A DNA stretch of 64,000 nt from Streptomyces pacificus (GTDB lineage: Bacteria > Actinomycetota > Actinomycetes > Streptomycetales > Streptomycetaceae): NCBI RefSeq assembly GCF_011766325.1, contig NZ_BLLG01000001.1:1-64000 (forward strand). The letters run 5' to 3'. The notes beneath the pieces are model-generated. The model saw only the letters and a program-made list of their open reading frames with translations. It ran no database searches and had not been told where the DNA came from. Made by a program: the position numbers and the translations under genes. This document shows, piece after piece, positions 53,887-61,569 of the stretch; within the stretch, counting starts at the first letter, position 1; the number at the start of each line of letters is the position of its first letter.

Positions 53887-54045
53887 ATGAACGACCTCGA
53901 CCTGCGCCTGGACCAGGAGATGCCCGAGCTGGAGGTGCTGCCCGAGGAGTACTCGGCCGGCAACGTCTCCTCCGCCGCCACCGTCGGCTCCGGTTCCTGC
54001 CCGGCCATGACCTGGGGGACCGCGAGCACCCTGAGCTCCAAGTAG
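53887..54045 (+). CDS. RiPP precursor peptide 2
   Basis: 52 aa. Leader MNDLDLRLDQEMPELEVLP, then EEYSAG; 27-residue core with 1 Cys, 7 Ser and 4 Thr, plus one Trp and one Met. The stretch ATVGSGSCPAMTWGTA aligns with goadsporin ATVSTILCSGGTLSSA with A, T, V, C, T and A in register. Terminal Lys. ATG with CAGGAG 7 nt upstream. Separated from precursor 1 by 87 bp and from precursor 3 by 99 bp, without obvious promoters. Confidence 0.88.
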   Translation: MNDLDLRLDQEMPELEVLPEEYSAGNVSSAATVGSGSCPAMTWGTASTLSSK

Positions 54046-54144
54046 CCCGCCCGCACCATGGCCGGCCGGGCCGTCCATTCCCGGCCGGCCCCCGAAAGAC
54101 GAGCCGGCGGACCCGCCGGTCTCACGACACGTAGAGGAGAGATC

Positions 54145-54324
54145 ATGGACAGGATGCTCGACACCGACGTACTGGAACTCGTGCTGGAGGGCGAGCGCCC
54201 CGAGCTGGAGGTGCTGCCGGCCGGATACGCCCCGGGGAGCTCCGTCGGCAGCGCGGGAAGCATCAGCTGCGCGTCCTGCCCCGCCGCTTCGATCAGCAGC
54301 GCGTCGACCGCCAGCAGCCACTGA
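54145..54324 (+). CDS. RiPP precursor peptide 3
   Basis: 59 aa. The leader is longer and differs at its start (MDRMLDTDVLELVLEGERP) but keeps PELEVLP and APG at the same spacing; 28-residue core with 2 Cys, 12 Ser and 1 Thr, including SISCASCPAASIS. It is the most Ser-rich of the four and ends SSH. ATG with GAGGAGAGATC upstream, a strong ribosome binding site. Confidence 0.86.
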   Translation: MDRMLDTDVLELVLEGERPELEVLPAGYAPGSSVGSAGSISCASCPAASISSASTASSH

Positions 54325-54480
54325 GACCGCGCAGGCACGGGCGACGGTTTCGAGCCGTTCGCCCCGCCGGCCCGGACGCCTGCGGCGGGTCCGAGGACAT
54401 GCCGCAGACATCGCCGACCCCCGCCGGTTCGCCGGCGGACACCCGAACACACCCCACACACCGATATACGGGAGGGAAAC

Positions 54481-54666
54481 ATGAACGACATCACCCCGGC
54501 CACCGGCCTGGCACTCGACCTTCGCCTCGACCAGGAGGCTCCTGAACTGGAGGTCCTGCCGACGTCCCACTCGCCCGGCAGCACCGTGGGCTGCGCCGCC
54601 ACCGGCAGCTCCATCTCCACGCCGTCGGGTTGCTTCAGCAGCGCGGGCACGGCGAGCAGCGCCTGA
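54481..54666 (+). CDS. RiPP precursor peptide 4
   Basis: 61 aa. Leader MNDITPATGLALDLRLDQEA continues PELEVLP and TSHSPG; 28-residue core with 2 Cys, 9 Ser and 4 Thr. Cys positions differ from the other three (core positions 5 and 18), so ring placement must differ. Ends TASSA. ATG with GGGAGGGAAAC upstream. The 156 bp before it contains only GC-rich spacer. The operon terminator follows about 80 bp after the stop. Confidence 0.86.
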   Translation: MNDITPATGLALDLRLDQEAPELEVLPTSHSPGSTVGCAATGSSISTPSGCFSSAGTASSA

Positions 54667-54745
54667 GTGCGTGCCGTGCCACAGGCCGCTGACGGACAGC
54701 CGGTGACCGGGCCCGTGCCCGGCACCTGAGTCAGTCCCGGCCACC

Positions 54746-54789
54746 GGGGCGGCCGGAACCCACCCGACAAGGGCGGGACCGGCCGCCCC
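54746..54789 (+). terminator. terminator of the RiPP operon
   Basis: Perfect 11-bp inverted repeat GGGGCGGCCGG (54746-54756) and CCGGCCGCCCC (54779-54789), followed by TT. A smaller hairpin (CCGGGC-CCGT-GCCCGG, 54707-54722) precedes it. The rest of 54667-55001 holds the promoter of the next gene (TACGCT at about 54945) and no gene. Confidence 0.75.
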
Positions 54790-55001
54790 TTCCGGGCCTG
54801 CCCGCGGCTGACGCGGGCCTCGTGGCCGACCCGGGGCGCGACACTCCCCACGCGCGCTCCGGGCCGGTCTCCCTGTCCTCCGCGGGGACCGGTGGCCATC
54901 CGGAGACCGCCATCCGATTGCGGTCACGGAAAGAGACGCTGTGCTCTACGCTCGGTAGTGGTGATGGAGGCGACCGCAGCCTCACACCGGGGGAGTTGCA
55001 C

Positions 55002-55826
55002 ATGGCGATCGAGGACAACCCGAAGTCCCGCGAGACGTACGGGGCCGAGCTGAGGCGCCGTCGTGAGGCGGCCGGACTCACCCAGGAGGAGTTGAGCCGG
55101 CGGGTGGTCATGTCCCGCACGCACATCGCGCACATCGAGGCGGGCAGGCGCAGACCGGACGTGGAGGACGCGCGGCGACTTGATCGTGTGATGGACAGCG
55201 GTGGCTTCTTCGAGCGGTTCCTGCCGTCGCTGAAGGAGGGCAAGGTCGCGGAGCACTTCGCGGAGGCGCTGGAACTGGAACGCCAGGCGAAGGCGATTCG
55301 GGAGTACGCGCCGAAGCTCGTGCCGGGCGTCCTCCAGACGGAGTCGTATGCACGTGAGGTGCTCAGCTCGGGCTTCCCGTCCAAGACGGAGGCCGAACGC
55401 GACAGGCTCCTCGGTACGCGACTCGCCCGTGCCCGCATTCTCGACGACTTCCACTCGCCGGTGTTCTGGGCACTGCTCGACGAGGCGGTGCTGCGGAGGG
55501 GCGCCGGGTGTCCGAAAGTCATGAGCGAACAGCTGCGCCATATTGCCGACTTGGGCGAGAGTCGTCGGATCCGGGTGCATGTCCTGCCGTTCTCCCTGGG
55601 CCTCCACTCGCTCCTGGAGGGCTTTGTCTCGCTTATGTGGTTCGACGACCTGCCTCCCGTCGCCTATGTCGAAGCCCTGAAGACGGGCCGGGTGCTCGAA
55701 GTGCTCTCCGTGGTGCGCGAGTGCCAGGCGGTCTACGATCACGCCTTGGGGGACGCGCTCTCGCACCGCGAGTCCCTGGCTCTGATCAGGACCGTCGCGG
55801 AGGAGTACGAGCATGCACAGCAGTGA
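55002..55826 (+). CDS. XRE family regulator, DUF5753/Scr1 type
   Basis: 274 aa. N-terminal helix-turn-helix (YGAELRRRREAAGLTQEELS, then VMSRTHIAHIEAGRRRP) and a C-terminal DUF5753 ligand-type domain (YAPKLVPGVLQTESYAREVL, FVSLMWFDDLPPVAYVEAL). This family is expanded in Streptomyces; its members are paired with DUF397 proteins and described as Scr1-type antitoxin-like regulators. It precedes a DUF397 gene with a 14-nt overlap. It lies just outside the RiPP terminator, so a link to the pathway is not shown. Confidence 0.92.
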   Translation: MAIEDNPKSRETYGAELRRRREAAGLTQEELSRRVVMSRTHIAHIEAGRRRPDVEDARRLDRVMDSGGFFERFLPSLKEGKVAEHFAEALELERQAKAIREYAPKLVPGVLQTESYAREVLSSGFPSKTEAERDRLLGTRLARARILDDFHSPVFWALLDEAVLRRGAGCPKVMSEQLRHIADLGESRRIRVHVLPFSLGLHSLLEGFVSLMWFDDLPPVAYVEALKTGRVLEVLSVVRECQAVYDHALGDALSHRESLALIRTVAEEYEHAQQ

Positions 55827-56049
55827 GCACGTCATCCCCGGCACCGGCACCGACGCCGATCCGACGTGGCGCAAGTCCAGCCACAGCGGCGGCAGCAGCG
55901 GCGAATGCCTTGAGGTCGGCGACATATGCCCCGCCTGCGTCCCCGTCCGGGACAGCAAGAACCCCCATGGCCCCGCCGTGGTGTTCGGCGCGACCGCTTG
56001 GACGGCCTTCGTCGGTTCTCTCAGGGCCCAGCCGATCGCCTCTGAGTAA
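55813..56049 (+). CDS. DUF397 domain-containing protein
   Basis: 78 aa. Typical DUF397: TWRKSSHSGGSSGECLEVGD, then VPVRDSKNPHGPAVVFGATA and WTAFVGSLR. Partner of the upstream DUF5753 regulator in the Scr1/Scr2-like pair; small acidic proteins of this class are thought to be controlled by or bind that regulator. Overlapping start suggests co-translation. Confidence 0.92.
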   Translation: MHSSEHVIPGTGTDADPTWRKSSHSGGSSGECLEVGDICPACVPVRDSKNPHGPAVVFGATAWTAFVGSLRAQPIASE

Positions 56050-56118
56050 CTCCGGTCGCCGTCCCCGTGATTCGCGGACGGGAAGCGAAAAGCCGCTGAC
56101 CGCTCGTTTTGTCGACAA

Positions 56119-56194
56119 GGCAACTGGCCTTGAAGGGGCGGTAGTTACCGTCTTACGTCACAGTTATCTGCTCCCGCCTCGGGCAACTGGCCTT
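56119..56194. promoter_or_regulatory. paired 13-bp direct repeats upstream of LAETG gene
   Basis: Two exact copies of GGCAACTGGCCTT at 56119-56131 and 56182-56194, start-to-start 63 bp, six helical turns. Between them lies GGTAGTTACC (56140-56149), a perfect palindrome with a 2-nt centre, and TTACG/TTATCT-like elements. The 56050-56371 gap has lower GC than its surroundings and no supported gene; it is best read as a regulatory region of the surface-protein gene. Confidence 0.5.
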
Positions 56195-56371
56195 ATTTCG
56201 GGCATCGCGCGCGCAATGGAACTTGACGCGTCCGCGGAAACTGGAAAAGCTGACGCGCGGCATGCGTACCTGTGGGGCGGGTGTGAGTGGGGGAGCGAGA
56301 ACGCGGCCCCTGGACCGTCGCCGCCCCTGACGCTGCACTACGGACGAATGACCTACTGGGGGTAGCAGCAG

Positions 56372-57076
56372 ATGACCAAGAAGACGCGGATTCGCGTCGC
56401 GCGGATCGCGGCCGGCGCGGTGATCGCCGCGGGCGCGTCCCTGACCGCCGCGGGTGCGGCCCAGGCCTTCGGTGAGGACCTGCAGGGCATCAAGGACACG
56501 CCTGATGGCTGTATCCCGGCAGACGCCTCCTGCCCGACCGCGGAGCCGACGGAGCCCACGGCGGAGCCGACGGAGCCGACGACGGAGCCGACGGAGCCCA
56601 CGGCGGAGCCGACGGAGCCCACGACGGAGCCCACGACCCCGACGACGGAACCCACGGAACCGACGACGGAGCCGACGGAGCCCACGACCCCGACGACGGA
56701 GCCCACGACCCCGACGGACCCGGCCGCCACGGGGGGCAACGTCACCGGCGGTGACCAGGGCGGTTCCACCGCGGGGTCCGCGAGTGCCGGCGGGTCCTCC
56801 AGTGCGGGCGGTTCCACCACGACCGGCGGCGGCTCCACCGCGACCGGTGGTGGCGACGGCTGCACCGTGAGTGTCGAGGGTGCCGAGTGCGTCGACAACA
56901 CCGACACCGACTCGGTCGGCTCGCAGCTGGTCGAGCAGGGCAAGGCCAAGGAGGAGCTGGCCGAGACCGGCGCCGCCGAGACCACGTTCCTGCTGGTCGG
57001 CGCCGCGACGATGATCGCCGGCGGTGTCGGTTTCCGTATGCTGCCCCGTCTCGTCGGGGGTCGCGCCGCCGTCTGA
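56372..57076 (+). CDS. LAETG sortase-dependent surface protein
   Basis: 234 aa. Signal peptide (VARIAAGAVIAAGASLTAAG, cleavage near AQA-FG), a short mature head with two Cys (GCIPADASCP), about 65 residues of Thr-Glu-Pro repeats, a Gly/Ser/Thr-rich section, a second Cys pair (GCTVSVEGAEC), then LAETG at about residue 196, a membrane helix (TTFLLVGAATMIAGGVGFRM) and a short basic tail. LAxTG signals are used by class E sortases of actinobacteria for covalent attachment to the peptidoglycan. The Pro-rich stalk probably extends the head through the wall. ATG with GGGGGTAGCAG upstream; terminator hairpin at 57157. Confidence 0.9.
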   Translation: MTKKTRIRVARIAAGAVIAAGASLTAAGAAQAFGEDLQGIKDTPDGCIPADASCPTAEPTEPTAEPTEPTTEPTEPTAEPTEPTTEPTTPTTEPTEPTTEPTEPTTPTTEPTTPTDPAATGGNVTGGDQGGSTAGSASAGGSSSAGGSTTTGGGSTATGGGDGCTVSVEGAECVDNTDTDSVGSQLVEQGKAKEELAETGAAETTFLLVGAATMIAGGVGFRMLPRLVGGRAAV

Positions 57077-57156
57077 TCGCACCCGGCCTGCGCGGTCGGC
57101 AGATGCACCCGGTCGGGTGTGACGCGCGCAAGAGCGGATCGTCGCAGAGAGTGACA

Positions 57157-57188
57157 GGGGTCCGGAAGGCTGCGGCCTTCGGGGCCCC
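57157..57188 (+). terminator. terminator after surface-protein gene
   Basis: Hairpin of GAAGGC/GCCTTC with a TGCG loop, extended after one mismatch by GGGGTCC pairing with GGGCCCC. It lies 80 nt after the LAETG gene stop and before the convergent small gene. Confidence 0.6.
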
Positions 57189-57348
57189 TGCGCCTTTCCG
57201 GCGGGGCCGCGAGGGATACCCGATGCGACCTGCTCCGCCCCGCCTCATCTGGCCCTGCCCGTCCTGCCGTGTCAGGGCCGGCCTCCCAGGCCCTTGCCGG
57301 GCCGTTTCCGGTGCCGGTTGGTGCGGCGCGGGGGCCCCGCTCGGCCCG

Positions 57349-57543
57349 TCAGGCGGTGGTCTGATGCGCCAGGAGGGCGAGCGCCGCCACGAGGACCACC
57401 AGCAGCGCCACCAGCGCCGCAGGGTTCAGGCCACCGAAGGGGCCGCTCTGCTGCAGGCGCTCGCGACTGGCCCGGCAGACCGGGCAGCGGCCTTCGGCGA
57501 CGGGTGCGGCGCAGTTGGCGCATACCAGTCGGTCGTAGGTCAT
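57349..57543 (-). CDS. small zinc-ribbon membrane protein
   Basis: 64 aa. Two CxxC pairs (Cys 8, 11, 20, 23: VCANCAAPVAEGRCPVCRAS) form a zinc ribbon, and the C-terminal third is one membrane helix (PAALVALLVVLVAALALLAH). The ATG at 57543 follows a strong GGAGGAGAG at good spacing, which argues that this short frame is real. Function unknown; I believe similar short proteins occur near ftsE in Streptomyces. It is convergent with the surface-protein gene and divergent from ftsE. Confidence 0.75.
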   Translation of the reverse strand: MTYDRLVCANCAAPVAEGRCPVCRASRERLQQSGPFGGLNPAALVALLVVLVAALALLAHQTTA

Positions 57544-57915
57544 GCGCTCTCCTCCTCCCGCACGGCGGCGCCACCGGCGGAGTCGTTCTTGCGGCGTTTC
57601 CCGGCGTTCCCGGATCTTCGGGCGCTCCCGGACCGTCCGGCGACCCCCCGGTGGTTCTCCGGTGGTTCTCCGGTGGTTCTCCGCGTGCTCTCTTCGCGCA
57701 ACGCTGCGGGAACCGCGTTCGTTCCCGCTACCACTGTGCCAGCTCGCGGGCGATTCGGCGCGTCCCGTCGGATCGGGCCTGCTCCGGGGCTCGAATCGGA
57801 GGCGAACGGGCGCCGTCAATCCGACAAATCGCGCAACTCCGAGCGGTGACTGCACGCGCCATCCTCGTTCGCGTATGGTCACGCACACATACTCCCGGCC
57901 GACCGTGGTGCATCC
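57544..57915. promoter_or_regulatory. upstream region of ftsE and the small zinc-ribbon gene
   Basis: 372 bp without a gene. It contains three adjacent 12-bp CCGGTGGTTCTC units (about 57649-57683). Near 57885-57892 CATACT could be a -10 box for ftsE. Further positions show nothing firm. Confidence 0.4.
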
Positions 57916-58605
57916 GTGATCCGATTCGACAGCGTCTCCAAGAGCTACCCCAAGCAGAACCGTCCAGCCCTGCGCGATGTCTCCCTGGAGATCGAGAAAG
58001 GCGAGTTCGTCTTCCTCGTGGGCTCGTCCGGCTCCGGCAAGTCGACCTTCCTGCGGCTGGTCCTCCGAGAGGAGCGCACCAGCCAGGGGCAGGTGCACGT
58101 GCTCGGCAAGGATCTGGCGCGCCTGTCCAACTGGAAGGTGCCGCACATGCGCCGGCAGCTGGGCACCGTGTTCCAGGACTTCCGCCTGCTGCCGAACAAG
58201 ACCGTCGCCCAGAACGTGGCCTTCGCCCAGGAGGTCATCGGCAAGCCGCGCGGTGAGATCCGCAAGGCCGTGCCCCAGGTCCTCGACCTCGTCGGTCTCG
58301 GCGGCAAGGAGGACCGGATGCCCGGTGAGCTCTCCGGCGGTGAGCAGCAGCGCGTGGCGATCGCCCGGGCGTTCGTCAACCGCCCCATGCTGCTGATCGC
58401 GGACGAGCCGACCGGAAACCTCGACCCCCAGACCTCCGTCGGCATCATGAAACTTCTGGACCGGATCAACCGGACCGGGACCACGGTGGTGATGGCGACC
58501 CACGACCAGAACATCGTCGACCAGATGCGCAAGCGCGTCATCGAGCTCGAACAGGGCCGGCTCGTACGCGACCAGGCGCGCGGTGTCTACGGCTACCAGC
58601 ACTGA
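57916..58605 (+). CDS. ftsE: cell division ATP-binding protein FtsE
   Basis: 229 aa. ABC ATPase with Walker [10 protein letters not shown], signature [12 protein letters not shown], Walker [14 protein letters not shown] and the H-loop ATHD. Together with FtsX it controls peptidoglycan hydrolases (of the NlpC/P60 type in actinobacteria) during division. GTG start; the upstream sequence lacks a good ribosome binding site. It begins the conserved block ftsE-ftsX-S41-smpB-ssrA at the right edge of the accessory island. Confidence 0.97.
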   Translation: MIRFDSVSKSYPKQNRPALRDVSLEIEKGEFVFLVGSSGSGKSTFLRLVLREERTSQGQVHVLGKDLARLSNWKVPHMRRQLGTVFQDFRLLPNKTVAQNVAFAQEVIGKPRGEIRKAVPQVLDLVGLGGKEDRMPGELSGGEQQRVAIARAFVNRPMLLIADEPTGNLDPQTSVGIMKLLDRINRTGTTVVMATHDQNIVDQMRKRVIELEQGRLVRDQARGVYGYQH

Positions 58606-58646
58606 GCAGGCACTGAGCAGGTAGAGGAAAGGCTGAAACACTCGCC

Positions 58647-59564
58647 ATGCGCGCCCAGTTCGTACTGTCGGAGATCGGTGTCGGTCTCCGCCGCAACCTG
58701 ACGATGACCTTCGCGGTGATCGTCTCCGTTGCCCTGTCGCTCGCCCTCTTCGGTGGCGCCCTGCTCATGCGTGAACAGGTCAGCACCATGAAGGACTTCT
58801 GGTACGACAAGGTCAACGTCTCCCTCTACCTCTGCAACAAGAACGACGCGAGGACGGGCGGGCAGTGCTCGAAGGGTGCCGTCACCGCCGAGCAGCGGGA
58901 GCAGATCAAGTCCGACCTCGAGGCCATGGCCATCGTCGAGAAGGTCCACCACGAGACCGCCGACGAGGCCTACAAGCACTACCGCGAGCAGTACAGCGAC
59001 ACCGCCATCGCCACGGTCATCACACCCGACCAGATGCAGGAGTCGTTCCGGGTCAAGCTGAAGGACCCGGAGAAGTACAAGGTGGTGGCGACCGCGTTCG
59101 CCGGCCGGGACGGGGTCCAGTCCATCCAGGACCAGCGCAGCATCCTGGAGAACCTCTTCAACATGATGCGCGGCATGAACGTCGCCGCCCTCTTCGTCAT
59201 GGGGCTGATGCTGGTCATCGCGCTGATGCTGATCGTCAACACCGTGCGGGTGTCGGCGTTCAGCCGGCGGCGTGAGACGGGGATCATGCGGCTCGTCGGC
59301 GCGTCCAGCTTCTACATCCAGATGCCGTTCATCATGGAGGCCGCCTTCGCCGGTCTGCTCGGCGGCCTGGTCGCCTGTGTGATGCTGCTGGTCGGCCGGT
59401 ACTTCCTCATCGACGGTGGGCTGGCGCTCTCCGAGAAGATGCCGCTGGTCAACTTCATCGGCTGGGACGCCGTGATAGCGGTACTGCCGCTCGTCCTCGT
59501 GATCGGGCTGCTGATGCCCTCCATGGCCGCTCTCATCGCGTTGCGCAAGTACCTGAAGGTGTGA
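58647..59564 (+). CDS. ftsX: cell division permease-like protein FtsX
   Basis: 305 aa. First membrane helix about residues 22-43, an external domain (about 50-165) with two Cys (LCNKNDARTGGQC) that may form a disulphide, then three membrane helices in the C-terminal FtsX domain (NVAALFVMGLMLVIALMLIV, FIMEAAFAGLLGGLVACVML and DAVIAVLPLVLVIGLLMPSM). Transmits FtsE ATP hydrolysis to cell-wall hydrolases outside. It follows ftsE by 41 bp; GAGGAAAGG lies about 15 nt before the ATG. Confidence 0.97.
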   Translation: MRAQFVLSEIGVGLRRNLTMTFAVIVSVALSLALFGGALLMREQVSTMKDFWYDKVNVSLYLCNKNDARTGGQCSKGAVTAEQREQIKSDLEAMAIVEKVHHETADEAYKHYREQYSDTAIATVITPDQMQESFRVKLKDPEKYKVVATAFAGRDGVQSIQDQRSILENLFNMMRGMNVAALFVMGLMLVIALMLIVNTVRVSAFSRRRETGIMRLVGASSFYIQMPFIMEAAFAGLLGGLVACVMLLVGRYFLIDGGLALSEKMPLVNFIGWDAVIAVLPLVLVIGLLMPSMAALIALRKYLKV

Positions 59565-59632
59565 CGAGCGCCCCGGGCGTCGTACGGGTCAACGACCCTG
59601 CGGCGCCCTTCGCTTGTCCTAGAGTGGGCGCC

Positions 59633-60802
59633 ATGTTGGGCTCTGGATCACCGAAGGTGCCCCGTGGCCTGCGCCAAGGGGCGGTTCTGGCACTGGTGTT
59701 CGCGAGTGCCCTCGCCACCGGTTCCGCGACGGGTCTGATGCCCCGCCCGGAGGTGGAGCCGCCCGAGCAGCGTGTGCGCGCAACCGCCGCCACGGTCGAC
59801 CGCGACGAGATCGCACGCGCCGCCGCCGAGGCCGTCGCGGACGGCAAGTCCGGCGCCAAGGCCGCGGAGGAGGTCGTCAGCCGCAGCGGGGACCGCTGGG
59901 GAGCCGTGTACGACAAGGCCGAGTACGAGGAGTTCGCACGGGCCCTCGACGGCTCCTACACCGGCGTCGGGCTGTGGGCCAGGCGCGGTGCCGACGGCCG
60001 GGTCGAGGTCGCCCGCCTGCAGCGCGGCGGTCCCGCCGACCGGGCCGGTGTCCGCGTAGGGGACCAGCTCCGCACGGTCGACGGGGCCCGGATAGACGGG
60101 CGGCCGGTGAGCGAGGTCGTCCGGCTGCTGCGCGGTGACGGCGGGACCGCAGGGGCCGGCTCGTCCGTGGTGCTGGGGCTCCAGCGCGGCGACCTCGCCT
60201 GGAGCCGGACGGTGCGGCGGGCCCGCCTCGCCACCGAGGCGGTCACCGTCAGGGAGCTTCGGGGCAGGACCGTACTGATCAAGGTCGCGGCCTTCACCAG
60301 GGGCGCCGGGGAGCGGGTGCGGCAGGCGGTGGAGTCGGCGCCCGAGGGCGCCGGCGTCCTGCTGGACCTGCGCGGCAACAGCGGCGGTCTGGTCTCCGAG
60401 GCCGTCACGGCGGCGTCCGCCTTCCTCGACGGCGGGCTGGTGGCCACCTACGACGTGCGCGGCGAGCAGAAGGCCCTCTACGCCAGTCCCGGCGGGGACA
60501 CCGGCCGTCCGGTCGTGGCACTGGTGGACGGTGGCACCATGAGCGCGGCCGAGCTGGTCACCGGTGCCCTGAAGGACCGGGGGCGCGCGGTCACCGTCGG
60601 GGCGCGTACCTTCGGGAAGGGGTCGGTGCAGATGCCCGAGCAGCTGCCCGACGGGTCCGTCGCGGAGCTCACCGTGGGCCACTACCGCACTCCGGCCGGT
60701 CACGACGTGGACGGCCGGGGCATCGCCCCGGACCTGGCCGTCAGCGAGCGGGCCGAGGAGCGGGCGCAGACGGTATTGAGTGGCCTCGGGGCCGGGTCGT
60801 AG
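59633..60802 (+). CDS. S41 family C-terminal processing peptidase
   Basis: About 389 aa. N-terminal membrane anchor or signal (AVLALVFASALATGSATGLM), a PDZ domain (VARLQRGGPADRAGVRVGDQ) and the S41 catalytic domain with the Ser-Lys dyad: Ser about 304 in GGTMSAAEL and Lys about 329 in FGKGSVQMPEQ, 25 residues apart as in CtpA. A periplasm-side protease between ftsX and smpB is the usual Streptomyces order. Start at ATG 59633, 7 nt after TAGAGT, suggesting a leaderless mRNA; a GTG at 59561 overlapping the ftsX stop is the alternative. Confidence 0.92.
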   Translation: MLGSGSPKVPRGLRQGAVLALVFASALATGSATGLMPRPEVEPPEQRVRATAATVDRDEIARAAAEAVADGKSGAKAAEEVVSRSGDRWGAVYDKAEYEEFARALDGSYTGVGLWARRGADGRVEVARLQRGGPADRAGVRVGDQLRTVDGARIDGRPVSEVVRLLRGDGGTAGAGSSVVLGLQRGDLAWSRTVRRARLATEAVTVRELRGRTVLIKVAAFTRGAGERVRQAVESAPEGAGVLLDLRGNSGGLVSEAVTAASAFLDGGLVATYDVRGEQKALYASPGGDTGRPVVALVDGGTMSAAELVTGALKDRGRAVTVGARTFGKGSVQMPEQLPDGSVAELTVGHYRTPAGHDVDGRGIAPDLAVSERAEERAQTVLSGLGAGS

Positions 60803-60820
60803 TGCGAAAATGACCGCACT

Positions 60821-61300
60821 ATGGCTAAGGAAAAAGGGCGCAAGCTGATCGCGCAGAACAAGAAGGCGCGGCACGACTACCACATCCTCGACACCTACGA
60901 GTGCGGTCTCGTGCTGATGGGTACCGAGGTGAAGTCGCTGCGCCAGGGGCGGGCCTCGCTTGCGGACGGGTTCGTCCACATCGACGGCCACGAGGCGTGG
61001 CTGCACAACGTGCATGTGCCGGAGTACAGCCAGGGCACCTGGACCAACCACAGCGCCCGGCGGAAGCGGAAGCTGCTGCTGCACCGGGCGGAGATCGACA
61101 AGCTGGAGTCCAAGTCCCAGGAGACGGGCCACACCATCGTGCCGCTCGCCCTGTACTTCAAGGACGGCAGGGCCAAGGTCGAGATCGCGCTGGCGAAGGG
61201 CAAGAAGGAGTATGACAAGCGGCAGACCCTGCGGGAGAAGCAGGACCGACGCGAGGCCGACCGCGCGATGTCGGCGGCGCGGCGGCGCCAGCGGGCCTGA
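60821..61300 (+). CDS. smpB: SsrA-binding protein SmpB
   Basis: 159 aa. Conserved [40 protein letters not shown] and a basic C-terminal tail ([17 protein letters not shown]) that enters the decoding centre. It delivers tmRNA to stalled ribosomes. Located 18 bp after the protease gene and directly before ssrA, so protein and RNA of trans-translation are adjacent. Confidence 0.98.
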   Translation: MAKEKGRKLIAQNKKARHDYHILDTYECGLVLMGTEVKSLRQGRASLADGFVHIDGHEAWLHNVHVPEYSQGTWTNHSARRKRKLLLHRAEIDKLESKSQETGHTIVPLALYFKDGRAKVEIALAKGKKEYDKRQTLREKQDRREADRAMSAARRRQRA

Positions 61301-61519
61301 GTCGCACATGTGCGCCGGACCCCGGGCGCCGGGCCCTGTGCCCCCGGCCGGACCAGGCCGCCGAGGCGCCGGCCGGGCGCGGGCGCCGCGCCTCTGCCGG
61401 GCCGGGACCGGCCGCACCACCGGCCCCGGGCTGCCGCGCCGCCGGGCCGCAGCACCGGCCGCCGCACCGGGCCGGGCCGGACGCGCGGAATACGCTGGCA
61501 CGTTCGCGCGTTGGTCGCG

Positions 61520-61525
61520 TACGAT
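61520..61525 (+). promoter_or_regulatory. possible ssrA promoter -10 box
   Basis: TACGAT about 45 nt before the mature 5' end of tmRNA; a second candidate, TACGCT, is at 61491-61496. Either would give a precursor needing 5' processing, as usual for tmRNA. No clear -35 box. Confidence 0.3.
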
Positions 61526-61569
61526 GGCTCATGCCCTTCCCGAGAGGGCGGGCATTGAAAAATCAACAT

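Noticed and set aside
43872..54789. Classical thiopeptide cluster
   Set aside because: Thiopeptides need a pyridine-forming SpaB_C-type enzyme besides the elimination protein, and cores dense in Cys with a Ser pair for the cycloaddition. Only one SpaB_C protein is present and cores have one or two Cys.
55508..56365. 285-codon frame overlapping the DUF5753 and DUF397 genes
   Set aside because: It is out of frame with two well-recognised genes and continues into the regulatory gap; Arg/Pro noise.
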